Below are positions 46,946-59,295 of a stretch of DNA of 64,000 nucleotides, piece by piece. Numbering within the stretch: position 1 is the first letter of the stretch; every line of letters starts with the position of its first letter. Position numbers and translations under genes: made by a program. The stretch is from an uncultured Clostridia bacterium (GTDB taxonomy: Bacteria > Bacillota > Clostridia > Oscillospirales > Oscillospiraceae): contig CAMZIO010000002.1 in NCBI GenBank assembly GCA_947307255.1, positions 39,638 to 103,637 of the forward strand, given 5' to 3'. A model generated the notes under the pieces. The model saw only the letters and a list, made by a program, of their open reading frames with translations. It had not been told where the DNA came from and did no database searches.

Positions 46946-47273
46946 AACAGACCGCGACTTCATCAGCGCCATGCGCACGATGGTTAAGCGCGTACGCGAT
47001 GGGCTCCCTGCATTGCCTGAGAATCCAACATCTCAAGATCTTGAAATACTTACCGAGTGCATAAATCAGGGATATCTTCTTTCCAGCTATGAGCATAACG
47101 GCGAAAAAGTCTTCCGCACAACGGACGGTCTTCCTCATCCAAAGATTATTCCCGGCACCGTTCCCCTCAAAGGGCTTGCATTCATTTCGTTTAAGATCGA
47201 CTTGAAGTTCTTTATACCAACCCTTATCTCGCTTGCCGCTCTTGTTGTTTCCATCGTTTCTCTATTTAAGTAA
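46920..47273 (+). CDS. 117-aa protein with C-terminal TM helix, coupled to the helicase
   Basis: Start overlaps the helicase 3' end; C-terminus FFIPTLISLAALVVSIVSLFK. Confidence 0.7.
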   Translation: MQKKSKQIKTDRDFISAMRTMVKRVRDGLPALPENPTSQDLEILTECINQGYLLSSYEHNGEKVFRTTDGLPHPKIIPGTVPLKGLAFISFKIDLKFFIPTLISLAALVVSIVSLFK

Positions 47274-47289
47274 CGAAAGGAGGCTCGCC

Positions 47290-48750
47290 ATGCCCGAATA
47301 CAAACTTGCCGCCGCCTATATCCGCGTCAGCACGGAGGATCAGACGGAGCTCTCCCCCGCCTCCCAGCTCACGGAAATTCGCAAGTGGGCCGCGTCGCAC
47401 GGCTACATTGTCCCGGACGAATTCGTCTACGCGGACGAGGGCATCACCGGCCGCAAGGTCGTCGGGCGCGACGCCTTCCGTCGCATGATCGGCACGGCCA
47501 AGACCAAGCCCAAGCCCTTCGACGCGATCCTGCTCTGGAAATTTTCCCGCTTCGCCCGCAACCGGGACGACGCCGTCATGTATAAGTCCATCCTCCGCAA
47601 GCAGCTCGGCATTGAGGTCCTCTCGATCTCCGAGCCGATGGCCGAGGGCAAGATGGGTATCATCACCGAGGCGTTGATCGAAGCCATGGACGAATACTAC
47701 TCCATCAACCTTGCCGAGGAGGTCAAGCGCGGTATGGAGGAAAAGCACCGCCGCGGCGAGCTGCAGTCCACCCCTGCCTACGGCTACGCCGCCGAGAACA
47801 ACGTGCTCGTCCCCGTCGAGCCGGAGGCCGCGCACGTCAAAGAGATCTTCCGACGTTACATCGCCGGCGAGGGCACCTTCCAGATCGCCCGCTGGCTCAA
47901 CGAGCTCGGCGCGCATACGCACCGCGGCAATAAATTTGAAAACCGGACCGTCGAATATATCCTCAACAATCCGGTTTACCTCGGGAAACTCCGCTGGAAC
48001 CCCGCCGGCCGCACCCGCCGCAAATGGGACGCGCCCGAGATCGTCCTGGTGGACGGAAAGCATGCGCCGCTGATCACGCAAGAAACGTGGGACGCCGCGC
48101 AGCGTCAGCTCGCCGCGACCAAGGCTATTTGGCAGTACCACGGTCGCCCCGCCGAAGTCCAGAAGGACTGGCTCTCCGGCCTCGTCCGCTGTTCCTCCTG
48201 CGGCTGCACACTGGTCTTCGCCAAGCCTCACTATTGGAAATGCAACGGCTACGTTCACGGCCGCTGCCCCACCGCGCAGCACGTCAGCGATAAGCTGCTC
48301 AAAGACGCGATCCTCCGCCGCCTGCAGGCGGACGCCATAGACTGCGGCGACGAAGTAGTATCCGTCTCCGTCGTTCGAGCCTCAGACGGCGGGGAAACGG
48401 CTCTCACGGCCCTTCGTTCCGCCCGCGACTCCACCGCCCGCAAGATCGACCGTCTGCGGGATGCCTATCTCTCCGGCGCCGACACCGTAGAGGAGTACAA
48501 GGCCGCCAAGGAGTCCATGCAGCGCCAGCTCGCGCAGATAGACGACCAGATTGCCGCCGCAGAGCAGAAGTCCGCCACCCTCGCAACACCCAAAGCTTTG
48601 CAGAAGGACATCCGTGCCACCCTCAAGACCCTGACCTCCGCCACCGCCACCATGCAGGAAAAATACACCGCCGCACATAAACTCATCGACCACGCGACGT
48701 GGAACAAAGCCGAAAACCTCCTGCAAATCCACTACCGCCTTATTTTTTAA
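47290..48750 (+). CDS. Large serine recombinase (phage integrase)
   Basis: AAYIRVSTEDQTE catalytic Ser motif, LLWKFSRFARNRDDA, recombinase domain, LVRCSSCGCTL zinc ribbon, C-terminal coiled coil; RBS AAAGGAGG. Confidence 0.95.
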   Translation: MPEYKLAAAYIRVSTEDQTELSPASQLTEIRKWAASHGYIVPDEFVYADEGITGRKVVGRDAFRRMIGTAKTKPKPFDAILLWKFSRFARNRDDAVMYKSILRKQLGIEVLSISEPMAEGKMGIITEALIEAMDEYYSINLAEEVKRGMEEKHRRGELQSTPAYGYAAENNVLVPVEPEAAHVKEIFRRYIAGEGTFQIARWLNELGAHTHRGNKFENRTVEYILNNPVYLGKLRWNPAGRTRRKWDAPEIVLVDGKHAPLITQETWDAAQRQLAATKAIWQYHGRPAEVQKDWLSGLVRCSSCGCTLVFAKPHYWKCNGYVHGRCPTAQHVSDKLLKDAILRRLQADAIDCGDEVVSVSVVRASDGGETALTALRSARDSTARKIDRLRDAYLSGADTVEEYKAAKESMQRQLAQIDDQIAAAEQKSATLATPKALQKDIRATLKTLTSATATMQEKYTAAHKLIDHATWNKAENLLQIHYRLIF

Positions 48751-48776
48751 TCACCTTTCGTAGCTCTTTGCACTAA

Positions 48777-48784
48777 GGTGGACC
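48777..48784. other. attR core GGTGGACC
   Basis: Same 8-mer as attL; CotJC reading frame resumes here. Confidence 0.88.
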
Positions 48785-49286
48785 GGATGGAGAGCTCGGT
48801 GCATCGCTGCGCTATCTCAGTCAACGTTTTTCCATGCCTTATCCAGAACTAAAAGGTCTTCTGACCGATATCGGCACCGAGGAACTGGGCCATTTGGAAA
48901 TGGTCGGTACGATCGTTCATCAGCTCACGCGGGAGCTGAGCGAGGAGCAGATCAAGGCCGCGGGGTTCGACACCTATTTTGTCGATCGCACTACCGGCGT
49001 CTACCCCACCGCCGCGTCCGGTTTTCCGTACAGCGCGGCGTCCATGGCGGTTAAGGGCGACCTGATCGCAGACCTCACGGAGGATTTGGCCGCGGAGCAA
49101 AAGGCACGCGTAACCTACGACAATATCCTGCGCCTGAGCGACGATCCCGACGTCAGCGACGTCATCCGCTTCCTGCGCGCCCGCGAAATCGTCCACTTCC
49201 AGCGCTTTGGCGAAGGGCTTCGCCTCGCACGGGAAAAGCTGGACGAAAGAAACGTTTATTATATCAATCCCAGCTTTGACAAATAA
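48785..49286 (+). pseudogene. cotJC: cotJC 3' fragment (separated by the prophage)
   Basis: (P)DGELGASLRYLSQRFSMPYPELKGLLTDIGTEELGHLEMVGTIVHQLTR...DERNVYYINPSFDK*; in frame with the 5' fragment when cores are joined. Confidence 0.94.
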
Positions 49287-49291
49287 GAATA

Positions 49292-49320
49292 CCGGCGCAT
49301 CGGAAGGTGCGCCGGCTTTT
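49292..49320 (+). terminator. cotJ operon terminator
   Basis: CCGGCGCA...TGCGCCGG followed by T-run. Confidence 0.75.
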
Positions 49321-49325
49321 TCAAA

Positions 49326-50024
49326 CTATCCGTTTTTGATGCGCAGCGTGCGCAGATACGCCTTTTGCTCCGGCGCAATACGATAACTCTCTATCGCCTT
49401 TTGAACCGTCTTATTGTGCGTCCAAAGAGCAAGGCGCCGCTCGCGCAGATAAGGAATCGCCGCATCGTACTGCTTGGCAAGTGCTGTGGCAAAATACCAC
49501 GCGATCGCCGTGTTGATATAGTATTCCTCAGTGCGCAGCGCGGCGACCAGGGCGAGCTGCTCCGGGGCAAACGCCTCGTCCAAAAAATAGCTCAGCAGCA
49601 TCCCCACGCCAAAGCGGACCGTATATACGTGCGAAGAGGCAAGCCAGCGCGGAAGGTGCGTCAGCAGCTCCGCTCGGTGCTGCTGAAATACCGGCGGGCG
49701 CAGCATATCGCAGGTGGCCCAGTTGTCCACGAATGGCAAAAACGCCTCAACCTCATCCATGACACGCGCATAGTCCCGCCTCGTGCAGAGGATGAGCGCG
49801 TGCAGATTGTTTTCCTCGTAATACCGATGCGGAAGCGATTGCAGATAGGTGCCGCTTGCCGTATGCGCGGCATATTCCCTGGCGAGACGGCGCAGCGTCG
49901 GCGTGCGGACGCCGATCACGGTGTCCGGGTCAAGCGTCGGCAACAGCTTGCTTTGAAATTCTTTATATTTAAAATCCTGTAAAGCAAATAACCTTTGCAG
50001 AATCTCCGCTTCTATTCCTTGCAT
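49326..50024 (-). CDS. DNA alkylation repair (AlkD-like HEAT repeat) protein
   Basis: YKEFQSKLLPTLDPDTVIGVRTPTLRRLAREYA...CTRRDYARVMDEVEAFLPFVDNWATCD. Confidence 0.85.
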   Translation of the reverse strand: MQGIEAEILQRLFALQDFKYKEFQSKLLPTLDPDTVIGVRTPTLRRLAREYAAHTASGTYLQSLPHRYYEENNLHALILCTRRDYARVMDEVEAFLPFVDNWATCDMLRPPVFQQHRAELLTHLPRWLASSHVYTVRFGVGMLLSYFLDEAFAPEQLALVAALRTEEYYINTAIAWYFATALAKQYDAAIPYLRERRLALWTHNKTVQKAIESYRIAPEQKAYLRTLRIKNG

Positions 50025-50404
50025 TGCTCTCTTCTCAATTTGTCCAAAATCACTTCATCAGCCGGGCAGAACGTATAGTCATCGATCTCCTGCACGGTGA
50101 TAAAACGCATATCGTTATGCTCCAGCAGGCGGGGCGTCCCTCGTGCGATGGAGGCTTCCAAAAGCGTAAGGTGCACCGTCAGATCCGGGTACGTATGCAC
50201 TACGTCCATAAAAACAGGACCGACGCAGACCGTAACGCCAAGCTCTTCCCGACATTCGCGGATCAAGGCCTGCTCCTTCGTCTCGCCGCGCTCTACCTTC
50301 CCGCCGACAAATTCCCATAAAAGCCCCCGCGCCTTGTGCGCCGGACGCTGACAAATCAAAAATCTCTCCCCCTGCCGAATCAAAGCGGCAACCACTTCCG
50401 TCAT
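50012..50404 (-). CDS. NUDIX hydrolase (MutT/8-oxo-dGTP diphosphatase-like)
   Basis: GGKVERGETKEQALIRECREELG NUDIX box; start at 50404. Confidence 0.88.
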   Translation of the reverse strand: MTEVVAALIRQGERFLICQRPAHKARGLLWEFVGGKVERGETKEQALIRECREELGVTVCVGPVFMDVVHTYPDLTVHLTLLEASIARGTPRLLEHNDMRFITVQEIDDYTFCPADEVILDKLRREQCKE

Positions 50405-50414
50405 CGCGTACCCT

Positions 50415-50783
50415 TCACTTTCTATCCGGGACGATTTCGATCCAGTAACCGTCCGGGTCGATGATGAAGTAAATCCCCATCTTCGGGTTTTCAAAACAGA
50501 TACAGCCCATTTCCTCGTGCTTTTTATGCGCAGCGGCATAATCCGGCGTGCAAAAAGCCAAGTGAAACTCGCACTCTCCCAGATCGTACGGCTGCGGGTG
50601 ATCGCGCAGCGCCGTCAGCTCCAGGCGGAAATCGGTCTTTCCGTCCCCCAGAAACACAATGACAAAGCTGCCATCCTCCGCCTCCCGGCGGCGCACCTCA
50701 CGAAGGCCGAGCGCGTCGCGGTAAAAGTTGATCGAACGCTCCAGATCCGTAACATTGAAATTGAAATGTTGGAAAGCAAACAT
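50415..50783 (-). CDS. VOC/glyoxalase family protein
   Basis: FQHFNFNVTDLERSINFYRDALGLREVRR...IDPDGYWIEIV. Confidence 0.88.
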   Translation of the reverse strand: MFAFQHFNFNVTDLERSINFYRDALGLREVRRREAEDGSFVIVFLGDGKTDFRLELTALRDHPQPYDLGECEFHLAFCTPDYAAAHKKHEEMGCICFENPKMGIYFIIDPDGYWIEIVPDRK

Positions 50784-50801
50784 CCCGTTCCTGCGCTCCT
50801 T

Positions 50802-53551
<2,750 letters not shown>

Positions 53552-53592
53552 AGTCCCACCTCACTGACAGGGTATGCGCCGACGGCTTTTCC

Positions 53593-54975
53593 CTATTCTT
53601 CCAGTGCGTTGACCAGGTCTTTGAAGTACCGTCCGCGCACCATAAAGTTGGGGAACTGGTCAAATGCCGCGCAGGCGGGCGAAAGCGTTACTACGTCGCC
53701 CGGCTGCGCACGCTCAGCGGCGATGCGCACCGCATCGTCCAGCGTGGCGGATTCGATCATCTCCGGCGTGCCCTGATAGGCGGCGCAGGAGGTAACACAG
53801 GCGCGGATCTTGTCCGCCGTCGCGCCGCAGAGGATCAGCAGCTTTACGTGCTCGATCAGCTCAGGCCCCAGTACGTCAAACGGGATGTGCTTATCGTACC
53901 CGCCGGCAATCACGATCAGCTTCTGCGAAAACGCGCGCAGCCCGGCAATCGTGCGCGTGGGGCTGGTAGCGATGGAATCGTTATACCAACGCACGCCACG
54001 GCGCGTGCGCACCAGCTCAATGCGGTGCTCTACCCCGGCAAATTCGCGTGCGACGGCGCAAATAACCGCATCGCTGACCAGACCGTCCACTGCGGTGATC
54101 GCGGCAAGGTAGTTCTCCACGTTGTGTTGGCCGGGAATGCGGATTTCGTCGGTTTTGACCACCATCCGCTCCTCCGAGCCGCGGCGCAGCCAGATCGCGC
54201 CGTCGCGCACGAACGCCCCGTCCGCAACCTCCTGGCGGCGGCTGAACAGGCGGACGCGGCCCCGCGCTTTTTGAGCAAGCGCGCGTGTGATATCGTTGTC
54301 CAGATTGAAAACGGCAATATCATTCTTGCCCTGATAGCGGAAGATATTCTCCTTTGCCGCAATATACTCCTCCATCCCACGATGTACGTCCAGATGGTTC
54401 GGGGCGAGGTTCGTCAGCACGGCGATATGCGGAGAGCGGGTCATATCCAGCAGCTGAAAGGACGACAGCTCCAGCACGGCGACGTCGTCCGCGTGCATTT
54501 CTCCCGCTTCCGACAGCAGCGGATGGCCGATGTTGCCGCCGAGATGCACCGTCCGCCCCGCCCGGCGCAAAAACTCCGCAATGACGCTGGTCGTGGTGGT
54601 CTTTCCGTCGCTTCCGGTTACGGCGATGATCGGGCAGGGACAAACCTCAAAGAATACCTGCATCTCCGAGGTAATCACGCTGCCACGCGCTTTGGCCTCC
54701 AGCAGCTCCGGCAGATCCGGGCGCATACCGGGCGTGCGGAAAATGACGTCCGCGGTAATTCCCTTCAGATAGTCCTCCCCCAGCTTCAAATCGACGCCCA
54801 TCGTCTCCAGCTCTTCCGCGGTTTTGCCCAGCGCCGCCCGCTCCTTTTTGTCGCAGGCAGTTACGGCAATGCCGTGTGCGCGCAGCAGACGAATCAGCGG
54901 CGTGTTGCTCACACCAATGCCCAGCACCGCAACGGACCGGTGCGCCAGCGTCTTGAGATAACCCTCCAGATTCAT
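53593..54975 (-). CDS. murD: UDP-N-acetylmuramoylalanine--D-glutamate ligase
   Basis: VTGSDGKTTTTSVIAEFL, NLAPNHLDVHRGMEEY, WYNDSIATSPT; start MNLEGYLKTL at 54975. Confidence 0.95.
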   Translation of the reverse strand: MNLEGYLKTLAHRSVAVLGIGVSNTPLIRLLRAHGIAVTACDKKERAALGKTAEELETMGVDLKLGEDYLKGITADVIFRTPGMRPDLPELLEAKARGSVITSEMQVFFEVCPCPIIAVTGSDGKTTTTSVIAEFLRRAGRTVHLGGNIGHPLLSEAGEMHADDVAVLELSSFQLLDMTRSPHIAVLTNLAPNHLDVHRGMEEYIAAKENIFRYQGKNDIAVFNLDNDITRALAQKARGRVRLFSRRQEVADGAFVRDGAIWLRRGSEERMVVKTDEIRIPGQHNVENYLAAITAVDGLVSDAVICAVAREFAGVEHRIELVRTRRGVRWYNDSIATSPTRTIAGLRAFSQKLIVIAGGYDKHIPFDVLGPELIEHVKLLILCGATADKIRACVTSCAAYQGTPEMIESATLDDAVRIAAERAQPGDVVTLSPACAAFDQFPNFMVRGRYFKDLVNALEE

Positions 54976-55087
54976 GGTAAATACTTCCTTTCCAAAATCA
55001 GCGTTGTCATTATAACGCAAAGCTTTGCAAATAGCAATCTCCTTCTTGCTTCCGTCGCCGCCGACAAAAAAGAAGGACCGATACCGA

Positions 55088-55864
55088 TCAGTCCTTCTTC
55101 GCATCGTCCGATTGCGTTTGCGGATCAAACAGCACCGTACCGTCCGGCAGTGTGAACGCCTGTTCGTCCACGTTACCGGTATCCAGATTCGACATGGCCA
55201 TACGATAAATGACGGCGCTGCCCTGCATTCGCTCTGCAGCGCATAGAAGGCCGCTTTGTACGTTGACGTAGCAGCGCTCAACGTATCCGGCGTCATCCGG
55301 CGCAGTTTCCACGTAAATACACTCCTGCGTATTGAGAAGACGATAGTCCGCAACGGCAATCTCTGCTATCGGATAGCGCAAAATATGCTCGTAGGTGGGA
55401 ATCCCCAACTCCTCATCCGCAGAAAACGGCTCTTTCGCTGTAAAGTATTTTCCATTGTCATCATACCAGATATAGCAACGATCCTCGCTGATGATTTCAT
55501 GGCGCTCGGTATGATTCGGGCTTTGCGACAGGTCTATACGCGTCCACGGTCCCGCTACGGATACCTGCGCATCGGTCGTGGCGCTATCCTCCGCAAAATA
55601 TCGCTCGATCGTAATCCTGCAGCTGTAATTCTCCGGCCGGGAGAGCGTTTCAATGGCGCGCTGCACCGTTTCCGGCCGAATCTCAATGCGATAGATCTGC
55701 TCCTTCTCCGGATTGCCGGACGTGTTGTTTTCCTCCGTTGCATCCTCGTCCGGTAATACGACCTTTGCCGCATGGTTCAGATTTCCCTGCACCAGCAAGA
55801 TCAGCACCAGCAGGATCAACGCCGCAAAGGCGGCGGCAACCGGCGCATATTTTTTTCGTTTCAT
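55088..55864 (-). CDS. Membrane-anchored hypothetical protein
   Basis: MKRKKYAPVAAAFAALILLVLILLVQGN...; terminator-like hairpin at its 3' end. Confidence 0.65.
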   Translation of the reverse strand: MKRKKYAPVAAAFAALILLVLILLVQGNLNHAAKVVLPDEDATEENNTSGNPEKEQIYRIEIRPETVQRAIETLSRPENYSCRITIERYFAEDSATTDAQVSVAGPWTRIDLSQSPNHTERHEIISEDRCYIWYDDNGKYFTAKEPFSADEELGIPTYEHILRYPIAEIAVADYRLLNTQECIYVETAPDDAGYVERCYVNVQSGLLCAAERMQGSAVIYRMAMSNLDTGNVDEQAFTLPDGTVLFDPQTQSDDAKKD

Positions 55865-55904
55865 CCGACCGCCTCCTTTTCCCTTGCGCTGATCATTTTT
55901 GTGT

Positions 55905-57053
55905 CTATGCGTGAAAATCCGCGGGGCGCGTATCGCTGCGGCCAAAGTACCACAAAATTGCGTCCGCAATGCGCGCGCAGGCGAACCCATCGCCGTATGG
56001 GTTGACGGCGTGCGCCATCTTCGCGTAGGCCGCTTCATCGCGCAGCAGCTCGTTGCTCATACGCACGATATCGTCATAGGCGACGCCGCAGAGCTTTACC
56101 GTACCGGCAGCCACCGCCTCCGGCCGCTCCGTTTCCCGCCGCATGACCAAAACGGGCTTGCCCAGCGCGGGCGCTTCTTCCTGCAGCCCGCCGGAGTCCG
56201 TCATCACCAGATAGGTCCGCGCCATGAGATTGTGCATCTCGTTCGCCGGCAGCGGTTCGATGAGATGCACCCGCGGCGCGCCGGAAAGATATTCCTGCGC
56301 ATTGTCGCGCACATAGGGACTCATATGTACGGGATAGACCAATTCCACGTCCTCGTTGTCCTGTGCGATTCGGCGCAGCGCCAGCATGATATTCTTCATC
56401 GGCTCACCGTAATTCTCGCGACGGTGGCAGGTTACCAGAACGATCTTCTTATGCGCGTAATCCAGCTCGTTGAGCGTATCGGTGGCAAAGGCGTAGTCGC
56501 TGCGCACAGTGGTCTTCAGCGCGTCGATCACGGTATTGCCGGTTACGAACAGGCCGTCATGAATCCCCTCGCGCAGAAGGTTGGCGCGGTTGTTCTCAGT
56601 GGGGCAGAAAAACAGGTCGGCAATTTGCGTAACGAGCTTTCGATTCATCTCCTCCGGGAACGGAGAGTATTTATCGTTGGTGCGCAGCCCCGCTTCCACA
56701 TGACCGACGGGGATCTTGTGGTAAAAGGCAGAGAGCGCGCCGGCGAACGTCGTGGAGGTATCGCCATGCACCAGGATCATATCGGGTTGAAGCTGCTCAA
56801 TTGCCGCATCCATGCCCAGCAGGCACTTGCTGGTAATCGTCGAAAGCGTCTGGCGCGGCGTCATAATATCCAGATCACAATCCGCCTTGAGCGAAAATAC
56901 GTCCATCACACTGTCAAGCATCTGGCGATGCTGCGCCGTTACGCAGCACAGGCTCTCGATCTCCTCGCGTGCGGCAAGCTCTTTGACCAGCGGAGCCATC
57001 TTGATCGCCTCTGGGCGCGTGCCGAATACGCTCATGATGCGCAGCTTTTTCAT
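55905..57053 (-). CDS. wecB: UDP-N-acetylglucosamine 2-epimerase (non-hydrolysing)
   Basis: FGTRPEAIKMAPLV, VHGDTSTTFAGALSAFY, HVEAGLRT, TDSGGLQEEAPALGKPVLVMR. Confidence 0.94.
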   Translation of the reverse strand: MKKLRIMSVFGTRPEAIKMAPLVKELAAREEIESLCCVTAQHRQMLDSVMDVFSLKADCDLDIMTPRQTLSTITSKCLLGMDAAIEQLQPDMILVHGDTSTTFAGALSAFYHKIPVGHVEAGLRTNDKYSPFPEEMNRKLVTQIADLFFCPTENNRANLLREGIHDGLFVTGNTVIDALKTTVRSDYAFATDTLNELDYAHKKIVLVTCHRRENYGEPMKNIMLALRRIAQDNEDVELVYPVHMSPYVRDNAQEYLSGAPRVHLIEPLPANEMHNLMARTYLVMTDSGGLQEEAPALGKPVLVMRRETERPEAVAAGTVKLCGVAYDDIVRMSNELLRDEAAYAKMAHAVNPYGDGFACARIADAILWYFGRSDTRPADFHA

Positions 57054-58270
57054 TTCGTTTCTCCTCCGTTTTCTCCGGCATCTACAATTTTGACGACCTC
57101 CTGTACCCGGACGGTATGCCCGCCCTCCGCCGCCTTGCGGCTGAGCACCGGCTCCTCCCCGCTGGGCGCCGCAGACGCATCGCTCTCCGTCGCAGCGCGC
57201 TCATCTGCCTGATTCGCGTGTGCGATTTCCCGCGGAAAAATCACCCGCGCGGCGATGTAGGCGACCACTGCCAGGGTTAAAAGCAGCAGCATGGCCTTGA
57301 TCGCATCGCTTGCGGTGAGCACCACGGCGCTCAATCCCAGGATGCTGCTGACCACGTATAACGCCGCCACCGCCTGCTTTTGGTTAAGCCCCATGTCAAT
57401 CAGCCGGTGATGGATGTGTCCGCGATCCGGCGCCATAGGATTCTGCCCGTGCGCCAGACGGCGGGTGATGGCAAAAATCGTGTCGAACATCGGAAGCCCC
57501 AGCACCAGAAAAGGCACGACGAAGGAGACGATCGCATAGTACTTGAACAGCCCCTGGATCGAGATCGTGGCCAGAATATAGCCGAGGAAGGTCGAGCCGG
57601 TATCCCCCATGAACATCTTGGCCGGATTGCGGTTATAGGGCATAAAGCCGACGCACGCACCCACCAGCGCCGCCATGACCAACGCAACCTGCGACTCTGA
57701 CACCAGCAGAGCAATCACCAGCAGCGTCAACGCGCTGATGGTCGATACGCCGTTGGCCAGGCCGTCCAGCCCGTCGATCAGATTCACTGAGTTCGTAATG
57801 CCCACGATCCACAGCACCGTGATCGGAATGGCAAGCCAGCCCAGATCCCAGTACTCCTCGGCGCTGAAGACGTTGGGATTGGAGAGCGTGTGGATCACCA
57901 CGCCGTGAAATACGGCGATCAGCGCGGCGGCGATCTGCACCAGGAACTTAAAGCCCGCGCGCAGCGGCGACATATCGTCCACCACGCCCAGCACCACGAT
58001 CGTTACGGCGCCGAGCAGGATACCCTGCATCTGGTGGTCGATCTTGACGAACAGTAGAATACTGACGATAAAGCCCAGGAAAATCGCCAGTCCGCCGAGA
58101 CGCGGCGTGGGCTTTTTGTGCATACGGCGGTTATCCTTCGGCACGTCGATCGCACCGATCTTATAGGCAAAGGACTTCACCAGCGGGCACATTAAAAAGC
58201 TTACGAACATTGCGCACAGCACTGCGCCGCCCACAAAGAGCAAGAGTTCTTTTGAAATCATCGTTATCAT
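57050..58270 (-). CDS. Undecaprenyl-phosphate GlcNAc-1-phosphate transferase (MraY/WecA/TagO family)
   Basis: DVPKDNRRMHKKPTPRLGGLAIF, VDDMSPL, NLIDGLDGLANG, FMGDTGSTFLGY. Confidence 0.93.
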   Translation of the reverse strand: MITMISKELLLFVGGAVLCAMFVSFLMCPLVKSFAYKIGAIDVPKDNRRMHKKPTPRLGGLAIFLGFIVSILLFVKIDHQMQGILLGAVTIVVLGVVDDMSPLRAGFKFLVQIAAALIAVFHGVVIHTLSNPNVFSAEEYWDLGWLAIPITVLWIVGITNSVNLIDGLDGLANGVSTISALTLLVIALLVSESQVALVMAALVGACVGFMPYNRNPAKMFMGDTGSTFLGYILATISIQGLFKYYAIVSFVVPFLVLGLPMFDTIFAITRRLAHGQNPMAPDRGHIHHRLIDMGLNQKQAVAALYVVSSILGLSAVVLTASDAIKAMLLLLTLAVVAYIAARVIFPREIAHANQADERAATESDASAAPSGEEPVLSRKAAEGGHTVRVQEVVKIVDAGENGGETK

Positions 58271-58281
58271 GGTCTGCTTCC

Positions 58282-59295
58282 TTATCTCTGGACGAATCCG
58301 ACCTTTTTATAAACCTTACGCAGCGTCTTTTCCGCGACATAAGACGCCTTTTCCGCACCGGCGCGGTAGACGCCCTCCAGATACGCCTTATCCTGGATGA
58401 GGCGGCTTGCCTCCTCGCGGATCGGGCGCAGCGTTTCGATTACCGCCTCGCCCACGGCGGGCTTAAACGCGCCGTATCCCAGGCCGGCAAATTCGGTTTC
58501 GATCTCGTCGTAGCTTTTGCCGGTAACGGCGGCGTAAATCGTCATCAGGTTGGATACGCCCGGTTTATTCGCCGGGTCATAGCGCACGCAGCGCTCCGTG
58601 TCGCTGTCGGTAACGGCACGCTTGAATTTGCGGGCGATGTCCTCCGGCTTTTCCATCACAAAGACACAGCCGTCCGGCAGGGACTTGCTCATCTTACTGT
58701 CCGGCTCTGTCAGGCACATCACGCGCGCGCCCGCCTTGGGAATGTACGGCTCCGGCATCTTGAACACGTCGCCGTAAATGCCGTTAAAGCGCTGGACGAT
58801 ATTCCGGCACAGTTCCACGTGCTGCTTCTGGTCCTCGCCCACCGGGACAAAATCCGGTTGATACAGCAGGATATCCGCCGCCATCAGCGCAGGATAGGTG
58901 AAAAGACCGCCGTTGATATTTTCCTTGTGCCGGGCGGATTTGTCCTTGAACTGCGTCATACGCGAAAGCTCGCCAAACATCGTGTAGCAGTTGAGCACCC
59001 AGCCAAGCTCAGCGTGCTGGTGCACATGAGACTGGATAAAAAGCGTGTTCTTTTCCGGATCGAGGCCGCTTGCAATATAAATCGCCAGCTGCTCCAGCGT
59101 GCGCCGGCGCAGATCCGCCGGCGTCTGGCGCACGGTGATCGTATGCATATCAGCCATAAAATAATAATTATCAAACTCCTCCGTGCGCGCCACCCAGTTT
59201 CGAATCGCACCAAGGTAGTTGCCCAACTGCAGATCGCCGCTGGGCTGTATGCCGGAGAGCATCACTTTTTTCGCCTGTCTTACGTTGTCTTCCAT
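58282..59295 (-). CDS. trpS: Tryptophanyl-tRNA synthetase
   Basis: MLSGIQPSGDLQLGNYLGAIRNW, MADMHTITV, KMSKSLPDG. Confidence 0.96.
   Translation of the reverse strand: MEDNVRQAKKVMLSGIQPSGDLQLGNYLGAIRNWVARTEEFDNYYFMADMHTITVRQTPADLRRRTLEQLAIYIASGLDPEKNTLFIQSHVHQHAELGWVLNCYTMFGELSRMTQFKDKSARHKENINGGLFTYPALMAADILLYQPDFVPVGEDQKQHVELCRNIVQRFNGIYGDVFKMPEPYIPKAGARVMCLTEPDSKMSKSLPDGCVFVMEKPEDIARKFKRAVTDSDTERCVRYDPANKPGVSNLMTIYAAVTGKSYDEIETEFAGLGYGAFKPAVGEAVIETLRPIREEASRLIQDKAYLEGVYRAGAEKASYVAEKTLRKVYKKVGFVQR

Larger units (their letters stand above)
7782..48784. mobile_element. Prophage (~41.0 kb) inserted in cotJC by a large serine recombinase
   Basis: Identical 8-bp cores GGTGGACC at 7782-7789 and 48777-48784, complete phage structural and control gene set between them, split host gene at the two ends. 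Confidence 0.95.
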
